Shown one piece after another: positions 48,370 through 54,641 of a DNA stretch of 54,641 bases (the stretch's first letter is position 1; each line of letters opens with the position of its first letter). The notes below the pieces were generated by a model. It saw only the letters and a program-made list of their open reading frames with translations. It was not told the origin of the DNA and did not search any database. This stretch comes from Pantoea rodasii (lineage in GTDB: Bacteria > Pseudomonadota > Gammaproteobacteria > Enterobacterales > Enterobacteriaceae): the NCBI RefSeq assembly GCF_002095465.1, contig NZ_MLFP01000022.1:1-54641 (forward strand). Reading direction: 5' to 3'. The position numbers were made by a program, and so were the translations under genes.

Positions 48370-50099
48370 GTGAATATCAAAGCGCAACTTACTCAGGCAC
48401 TGCACAGTGCGTTAACGACATTGGGGCTGGATGGCGCCGGTAAATTACAGGTTCGTTATGCTGAACGGCCCCAATTTGGCGACTATCAAATCGATGGCGT
48501 CATGGCACTGGCAAAAATAGTCGGCTGCCCGCCACGCCAGTTGGCAGAGCGAATTGTTGGGGCGCTTGAACTGGAAGCTATTGCTAACAACGTCGATATT
48601 GCTGGACCGGGGTTTATCAATATCTTTCTTAACCCGGAGTGGATCACGCAGCAGCTTGAACAGGCTTATCGCGATCCGCGTCTTGGCATTGGAAAGGTGA
48701 CGCCGCAACGCATCGTCGTGGATTATTCAGCTCCCAACGTGGCAAAAGAGATGCACGTTGGGCATCTGCGTTCGACCATTATTGGTGATGCTGTTGTGCG
48801 TACTCTGGAATTTTTGGGGCACGAGGTCATTCGTGCAAACCATATTGGCGACTGGGGCACACAGTTCGGCATGTTGATTGCCTGGCTGGAACATAGCCAA
48901 CAAAATGCTACCCAGCCGCTTGAGTTATCCGATCTGGAAGCATTCTACCGTGAAGCGAAGAAACGGTATGAGATAGATCCTGCGTTTTCTGAGCGTGCAC
49001 GCCGCTACGTGGTGATGTTACAGCAGGGTGATATTTGGTGTCTGGAAATGTGGCGCTGCCTGGTGGACATTACGATGGTGCAAAATCAGCGTAATTATGA
49101 CCGCCTGAATGTAACCCTGAACGAAGATAGTGTGATGGGGGAAAGTACCTATAATCCAATGCTGCCAGAGATAGTAAATGATCTGTTGGCGCGTGGTCTT
49201 GCCACCGAGAGTGAAGGGGCGACGGTCGTTTATCTGGACGAGTATAAAAATAAAAATGGCGAGCCGATGGGCGTCATTATTCGTAAGAAAGACGGTGGAT
49301 ACCTTTATTCCACCACCGATATTGCCTGTGCCAAATATCGCTACGATGTCTTACATGCTGATCGCATGCTGTATTACATCGACTCTCGCCAGCATCTGCA
49401 CTTGATGCAGGCCTGGCGCATTGTGCGTAGAGCCGGTTATGTCCCTGAATCGGTGCCGATGGAACATCACATGTTCGGCATGATGATGGGTAAAGACGGT
49501 AAACCGTTCAAAACCCGTGAGGGTGGTACGATTAAACTGTCGGAGCTGCTGGATGAAGCTTTTACCCGTGCCCGTGCTCTGGTGGCTGAGAAACAACCGG
49601 ATCTTGATGATAGCGCGCTGGATGCTCTGGCTGAAGTTATCGGTATTGGTGCCGTGAAGTATGCCGACCTATCAAAAAACGGACGACCGACTACGTGTTT
49701 GACTGGGACAGCATGCTCTCTTTTGAAGGTAACACCGCGCCTTATCTTCAGTATGCCTGGTCGCGCATTGCGTCGCTGCTTAAACGTATCCCACTGGCAA
49801 CCGATGCGCTTGATGCGGATATTCAACTGATTGCCGAAGATGAAGCCGCGCTATGTAAGCAGTTGCTGCGTTTTGAAGAAGTTGTCCATACGGTTGCCCA
49901 GGATGGTTATCCACATTTGTTGACCAGCTATCTGTATGAACTTGCCAGTATTTTCTCTCGTTTTTATGAGCGCTGCCCGATCCTGAATGCCGCCTCTCCT
50001 GCGCTACAACAAAGCCGTTTAAAGCTGGCATTGCTGACAGCCCGTACTTTGCAAACGGGGCTGACCATGCTGGGAATTAAGACTGTCGAGCGGATGTGA
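48370..50099 (+). CDS. argS: Second arginyl-tRNA synthetase, frame broken once
   Basis: Class I synthetase charging tRNA-Arg. An N-terminal Add-1 domain is followed by the HIGH motif in APNVAKEMHVGHLRSTIIGD and the DWGTQFGMLIAWL block. GKPFKTREGG takes the place of KMSKS, as in most bacterial ArgS. The C-terminal anticodon-binding domain ends TLQTGLTMLGIKTVERM. At 49680 a base is missing (AAAAAACGG for AAAAAACCGG). Restoring it gives KNRTTDYVFDWDSMLSFEGN and a 576-577-residue protein, the exact family length. The GTG at 48370 has an AGAGG site. A plasmid or island copy is unusual because the chromosome must already have one; it is probably specialised for this arginine cluster. Confidence 0.92.
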
Positions 50100-50138
50100 T
50101 GAACGCGGGTGTAGCGGTCGATAAGGAATTGATGGTTT

Positions 50139-50612
50139 ATGGTACATAAAATGGAAAAATCCACACTCAAACTGAAGTTCAGAGAGCTGTTGCAGGCGGC
50201 GAACTTTACATCACAAAATGAAATCGTTAACTATCTGATTGAACAAGGATATGAGAAGGTCAATCAGTCTAAAGTGTCACGGATGTTAACGAAATTTGGT
50301 GCGATTCGTCGCCGTAATGCAAAAGGGGATCTGGTGTACTCTATCCCTACGGAGCTGAATGTACTGAAAATTTCGAGCAACATTAATAATTTTATACAGA
50401 GTGTTAATTATAATAATATTTTAGTGGTGGTTAATACCTCGCCGGGTGCCGCGCCACTGGTGGCCAGGATGCTTGATTCGTTTGGTAAAGCGGAAGGGAT
50501 CATGGGAACCATTGCTGGAGACGATACGATTTTTATCGCCCCATGCCTGGATATTACCGTTAATGCCCTGTTTATGAATATCAATAATCTGCTGGATATT
50601 GAGGTGCGTTAA
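50139..50612 (+). CDS. argR: ArgR-family arginine-responsive regulator
   Basis: 157 residues (or 153 from ATG 50151). The N-terminal winged HTH (FRELLQAANFTSQNEIVNYL then NQSKVSRMLTKFGAIR) binds ARG boxes. The C-terminal domain has the arginine-binding/hexamerisation motif GTIAGDDTIF. It sits 39 bases after argS and is probably cotranscribed with it. Expected role: sensing arginine and controlling the antiporter/decarboxylase genes. The C-terminus is well conserved, so it should bind arginine. A paralogue of the chromosomal ArgR is the likeliest origin. Confidence 0.93.
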   Translation: MVHKMEKSTLKLKFRELLQAANFTSQNEIVNYLIEQGYEKVNQSKVSRMLTKFGAIRRRNAKGDLVYSIPTELNVLKISSNINNFIQSVNYNNILVVVNTSPGAAPLVARMLDSFGKAEGIMGTIAGDDTIFIAPCLDITVNALFMNINNLLDIEVR

Positions 50613-50679
50613 CCACGTTTATGTGTTACATCATGCTGATTTCAGTTGTTCCGGCAGCGCTCTGCAGAGGGCCGCAGCC

Positions 50680-51126
50680 GTGAAACCCGCGGAATACGCA
50701 CCCGGCCTGACGCTGCTCTGGCTCCCCGTTTTCACACCGCGCGTGCGCGTACCACTCTATGCCGAACCGTGTGCGGCGGGATTCCCCTCAACCGCTGCCG
50801 ATTATGTCGAAAAAGAGCTGGACCTGAACGAGCTCTGCATCCGCCGGCGCGCCTCCACGTTCTTCGTGCGCGCCAGCGGCAGCAGCATGGAGGGCCTTGG
50901 GCTTTATGACGGCGACGTCATGGTGGTTGACCGGACCGAGGAGGCGTCGCACGGTGACATTGTCATCGCTGAGGTGGAAGGTGAATTTTCGGTTAAACGC
51001 CTGCAGCAGCCCCGGCTCGCGCTGCTGCCCATGAATCCGGCCTACCCGGTTATCTATCCGGAAGAGCTGCAGCTGCTCGGCGTGGTCACCTGGTGGTTCA
51101 ACAGCACGCGCGCGCGCCGGAGGTAA
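50680..51126 (+). CDS. umuD: UmuD/ImpA-like SOS mutagenesis protein (S24 self-cleaving peptidase)
   Basis: About 148 residues. The cleavage site CAAGFPS (Ala-Gly) near residue 30 precedes the catalytic serine in VRASGSSMEGLGLYDGD and the lysine in GEFSVKRL, the Ser-Lys dyad of UmuD/MucA/ImpA. RecA-stimulated self-cleavage gives the active form that joins UmuC in DNA polymerase V. The GTG at 50680 is chosen by family start. No LexA box is visible upstream; the sequence joins argR DNA within about 60 bases with a sharp jump in GC content, so the native promoter seems lost. The partner umuC follows after 2 bases but is broken. Confidence 0.85.
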   Translation: MKPAEYAPGLTLLWLPVFTPRVRVPLYAEPCAAGFPSTAADYVEKELDLNELCIRRRASTFFVRASGSSMEGLGLYDGDVMVVDRTEEASHGDIVIAEVEGEFSVKRLQQPRLALLPMNPAYPVIYPEELQLLGVVTWWFNSTRARRR

Positions 51127-51128
51127 CG

Positions 51129-51356
51129 ATGCCGATGTTTGGCTTGGCGGACGTTAACTCGTTTTACGCAAGCTGTGAGGCGCTGTTTCGTCCGGACCTG
51201 CGCGGTAAGCCCGTTGTGGTGCTGTCCAATAACGACGGCTGCGTGATCGCTCGCAGCGCCGGCGCCAAAAGCTCGACATTAAAATGGGCGCGCCGTGGTT
51301 TCAGATAAAGACGCAGGATTTCGCAGAGCGCGTGCACGTCTTCAGCAGTAATTATA
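51129..51356 (+). pseudogene. umuC: umuC/impB, 5' fragment
   Basis: MPMFGLADVNSFYASCEALFR and VVVLSNNDGCVIARSAGAK are the catalytic start of Y-family polymerase UmuC (Asp in LADVNSFYAS). An A4 run at 51267-51270, one base short, shifts the frame. The next frame gives KLDIKMGAPWFQIKTQDFAE followed by RVHVFSSNY. Homology then stops at about 51351, where the recombinase module begins. The remaining 350 or so residues are absent. Confidence 0.85.
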
Positions 51357-51436
51357 TGCTATAAGTAAGTTAAGTGGAATGCAACATTGAGTGAGTAAAC
51401 TTTGTGCAGCGATATTGCTGGTCAGAGGAGAACACG

Positions 51437-52416
51437 ATGCTGATTCCACCGGATGAACATGCTCTGTACTTGCAGAGCGCGAGCTGAAGCTGTTATCAAA
51501 TCTGGGCCGGGCGCAGGCCACGCTCGCGGCCTACCGCAGTGCCCTCCGCCATTTTTTGCGTTCTGCAGCCAGCACAGGATTGAACCTGAAAAGGCCCGGT
51601 TTGAAGACCTGGCCGCGTACATCAGCCCTCAGCTGCCCGGCATGCCTTTTCCCTCGGCCAGCGCCACGCTCCAGCTTCGCCTGTCGGCAATCCGCCTCTG
51701 GTATGACTTTCTCATGTATCTGGACCTCTGCACGGTCAATCCGCTGCCCCGGTCCGGTAAGCCTGACATGCTCAGTTCCGGCCGTGGACTGGTTCCCCGC
51801 GTTGTAAAACTGCCGCGTATTCCTGACGGTGCGCAGTGGCAGGCTTTTCTCTTTCATGCCGCCGCTTCCCCGCTGTGTGATCGCCTGATGCTGGCATTAA
51901 CCTACTACGGTGCGCTGCGGCGGTCTGAAGTCACTTCGCTGAGCATCGAAGACTTCGATTTCGCGCACCGTCTTATCCGCATCCGGGCAGAAACTACCAA
52001 GAGCCGGCGTGAGCGTATTGTCTGTTACAGCCCGGCAGTCGTGCCCGCGCTGGCGACCCACCTCATGCAGATGAAGCGGACCGGAATGGTCAGAGGGGCC
52101 CTGTTCCGTTCCGCGTCCGATCGTAATCAGGGCTCGCCGCTTTCATTCTGGACCTGGAGCAAAACGGTCCGGAAATGGGCGCTGGAGTCCGGGATGCCGG
52201 ACATCTCAACTCATACCTTCCGGCACCTGCGGCTGACGCATCTGGCTCGCGCGGGCTGTAAGCTGCACGAGCTTGCCACCTATGCAGGACACCGCGACCT
52301 GAGCACAACACAGATTTATCCACCTGTCGGCCCGTGACCTTGCCGCCAGGATGGCCGGAGCGATTGAAACGGCAGATATCAGGATGGCGAACCTTATTTT
52401 CAGCCCGGAGAAATAA
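51437..52416 (+). CDS. Tyrosine recombinase, Tn554 TnpA-like position, frame broken
   Basis: About 326 residues after correction. The ATG at 51437 follows a CAGAGGAG site and opens MLIPPDEHALYLAERELKLLSNLG; the frame as written breaks at about 51469 and again in a T6 run at 51552-51557. The catalytic domain shows Arg in YYGALRRSEVTSL, HTFRHLRLTHLAR (HxxR) and GHRDLSTTQIY (His...Tyr nucleophile). The C-terminus is shifted again just after the tyrosine near 52319. It is immediately followed by a second, larger recombinase. Presumed role: integration/excision of the element that interrupts umuC. Confidence 0.85.
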
Positions 52417-52417
52417 C

Positions 52418-54539
52418 ATGAGCCCGCACAAACCGACTGAAAGCAGCTGGCGTCCCTTCGACATCACTGAATACCGGCTTGAGGCGTCGCTGACGCCTGC
52501 TGAGTGCGTCGCGCTCGAAAGCGCTCACAGCCGCTCCGGTATGCTGCTGGTGAAGCCTGCGCTAGACCTCATCAGGCCGCTGAAAGATCTTGCCGCCGCC
52601 AGCGGATGCAGCAAAAAAATCGCCGGGCTGGTGATAGCCGGACTGCTGCGCGAGATGCATTCCTCAGGCATGCCGTGCTGGCGATGGACACAGGAACGCT
52701 GGCGGACGCTCTGCCGGGAAGTCAGGGAGGGCCGCCCCTTAATGGCCGCCTTTGCCTGGCATCTTGCCGGTTTTCATGACCCTCTCAGCCTCCCCAATAT
52801 ACGCAAACCTGCCCTCTACGCTTCTGCCATCTTCGGCCAGGCTTTTTATCACCAGGAGCTGCACCGCCTGACGGATACGCTGCTGTCGCTGGGTTATGCC
52901 CCGGCCAGCCAGAAAAATCACATATCCGGCATACTGGCCACGCTGATGATTATGAACCGGGATCCCCGGCTGGAGACGTTTACGCCGGAATTGCTGTGGC
53001 AGGTCCAGTCCGGCATGGAGGCTGGGACTTCCCGTTATGTCGGGCGGTTTCGCACGCACTCGCTGCGCTGGGTATTATCAGCGCCCCGATGAGGATGCGA
53101 AACTACACGAAGTGGTACGAGAAGCCGGTAGAAGGGATCGATCCGGCCTGGGTACACTGGTGCCGGCGCTGGCGGGAAACATCGGTGCTCAGGCCGCGCA
53201 CCCGTGAAAACCAGTACAGCTTTATTCTGCGCTGCGGCCTCTGGCTGACAAAGGAACATTCGCAGGTGCGGGAACCGGCAGACTGGACCATAGAAACCTG
53301 CGCCAGCTTTATCGCTACGGTAGGCCGGATGAACGTGGATGAGCTTCAGCTGGGCACGGAAAGGGGCACGCGGAAATCGGTGCGCTCTGGCGAGCCCATG
53401 ATGCCGCATTCCAGGGCGCATTTTATCTATTCACTGCGCCGGTTTATGATTGATTACGAAAACTGGGGCTGGGGGCGCCTGCGCTTCAGCCCTGCCCGCC
53501 ATCTTTCCACGCCGGATACGCCCCTTTTCCGTCGCGGCGTCAATCCCCGGGTAATCGACGATCCGGTCTGGCTGAAGCTCATCTGGGCCAGCCTGAATCT
53601 GCGTCAGGAAGATCTCCTCACTGAAATACATTACCCGCTTGCCATGCTGCAGGCGATGGCTGTCATCTGGACCCATGCGGGGGTGAGGAAGAGTGAGCTG
53701 CTCCGCCTCATCACCGGGTGCATCGCGGCGCAGGCGGACGATATCGTGAAGGACGACGGCAGTATCATCCCGGCCGGTACCCTGTGCTACCTGCATATCC
53801 CTGCTGGGAAAACCTCAAAAGCCTTTGTGAAACCGGTGGCGGCGTGGTGAAAAAATACGTCGACATCTGGCTGGATGAACGCCCGTCAGAACAGGCGATG
53901 CTCGCCGACGAACGAACCGGTGAGAAAGTCAGGCTTCTGTTCCAGTACCGTGGTAAGCCTGCCGGCGGCACCATCCTCAACCGCACGGTGATACCGATGC
54001 TGTGCGCACGAGCAGGGGTACCTTTAGAAGACAGCGGCGGAACGATAACCAGCCACAGGGGGCGGGCCTCAGCAGTGACCGCGCTGGCCAGCGTGCCGCA
54101 GGGCATGTCATTGTATGAACTGATGCAGTGGACGGGGCACTCAACGCCTCAGTCCACCATGCATTATCTGCGTATTCGCCCGACTCAGCTGGCCGCCTCG
54201 TTCGTCAAAGCAGACCGTGTCGCTCACATGATAAGCGTGCTGATTGACCATGATCCGGAAGCCGCCAGCCTGACCGGACCTGCGACATACTATGATTTGG
54301 GCGATTCATACTGCACGAATCCCTTCTGGAGCAGTTGTCAGCACCGGATGGCCTGCATTGGCTGCGACTTTAATCTGCTAAAACAGAGTGCACGCGGACT
54401 GATACTGGAAAGCAAAGCCTCTGTTCGACGTTACCTTGAGGAGGTTCCGCTCACACCCGATGAGAGAGCCATCGTGGAACAGGACGCAGATAAAATTGAA
54501 CAGGCACTTAAAAGATTGCCCCTTAAACCAGAACGGTAA
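52418..54539 (+). CDS. Large tyrosine recombinase, Tn554 TnpB-like, frame broken twice
   Basis: Starting at ATG 52418, one base after the stop of the first recombinase. Three overlapping frames join into a 707-residue protein if one base is added at GG 53046-53047 (giving GRVSHALAALGIISAPMRMRNY) and one near 53840-53850 (giving AVVKKYVDIWLDERP). The N-terminal 380 residues bind DNA. The catalytic part has Arg in WTHAGVRKSELLRL, SHRGRASAVTAL (HxxR) and GHSTPQSTMHYLRI (His...Tyr). A cysteine-containing tail follows (CTNPFWSSCQHRMACIGCDF), a possible zinc site. A pair of about 330 and 700 residues resembles Tn554 TnpA/TnpB; a RIT-type trio is the alternative. Confidence 0.8.
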
Positions 54540-54571
54540 AACGGGCCGCATTGTGCCAAGAGCGGAAGTTT

Positions 54572-54641
54572 ATGATGCAGCTTAAACTCAAACCCTATAC
54601 GACAAAACATTTGAGATTACATATTGGCCCTGTATATTTAA
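54572..54641 (+). CDS. Start of a further gene, cut by the window end
   Basis: An open frame begins ATGATGCAGCTT at 54572, after a GCGGAAG ribosome-like site, 32 bases after the large recombinase. It stays open to the window edge (23 codons). Its position is that of the small third protein (TnpC-like) in Tn554-type modules, but the visible residues do not prove this. Confidence 0.35.
   Translation, partial: MMQLKLKPYTTKHLRLHIGPVYL

Noticed and set aside
49480..49530. ArgS lacking KMSKS as a sign of an inactive enzyme
   Set aside because: Most bacterial ArgS proteins lack a canonical KMSKS; the GKPFKTREGG form is normal.

Overview
The window looks like part of a large accessory plasmid of an insect-associated enterobacterium, most probably a Serratia related to the S. 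entomophila / S. proteamaculans pADAP type. The grounds are an IncFII-type replicon with copy-control RNA, an IncI-type conjugation gene, a three-gene insecticidal Tc toxin operon preceded by a phage-type lysis cassette, and many insertion sequences. The species is inferred from gene content, not proven.

Layout. 1-3190: end of a conjugation region (TrbC-like coupling ATPase fragment), a macro-domain protein, two small unknowns and a Nuc-like phospholipase-D-fold nuclease. 3190-5200: replicon (copB, antisense CopA RNA, Tap leader peptide, repA, DnaA box/oriR). 5808-11990: an operon for a type I secretion system (ABC ATPase, membrane fusion protein, outer-membrane channel) and its likely substrate, an RTX family I.3 lipase. 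12000-21400: a mobile-element graveyard (integrase/ATPase element, palindrome, resolvase remnant, IS3 and IS6 pieces), one Rpn nuclease gene, and an apparently complete 5.86-kb Tn3-family transposon with a 5-bp target duplication that carries a LysR regulator and an esterase. 21515-36511 (minus strand): TcA-TcB-TcC toxin operon; the TcC tail looks like a zinc-dependent nucleic-acid deaminase. 36604-37369: IS1. 37969-39475 (minus): holin, T4-type lysozyme, Rz, Rz1. 39739-43394: IS66 element whose tnpC is split by a group II intron. 43395-50612: arginine module (PotE-like antiporter, AdiA-like decarboxylase, second arginyl-tRNA synthetase, ArgR-type repressor). 50680-51356: umuD-like gene and broken umuC. 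51437-end: two large tyrosine recombinases of Tn554-like organisation.

How it works together. The Tc genes would make a pore/cocoon toxin that delivers the TcC C-terminal domain into insect cells, and the lysis cassette is a plausible release route (type 10 secretion). The T1SS-lipase operon adds a second secreted factor. The arginine module could buffer acid or make agmatine in the gut, with its own ArgS and ArgR.

Major caveat: many otherwise intact genes are broken by single missing bases, mostly in short homopolymers (repA, T1SS ABC protein, channel, tcA, tcC, intron protein, tnpC, adiA twice, argS, umuC, both recombinases). Adding back one base at each site restores family-typical lengths. 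This looks like uncorrected long-read sequence more than biology, so I annotate these loci as full genes with noted frame breaks.
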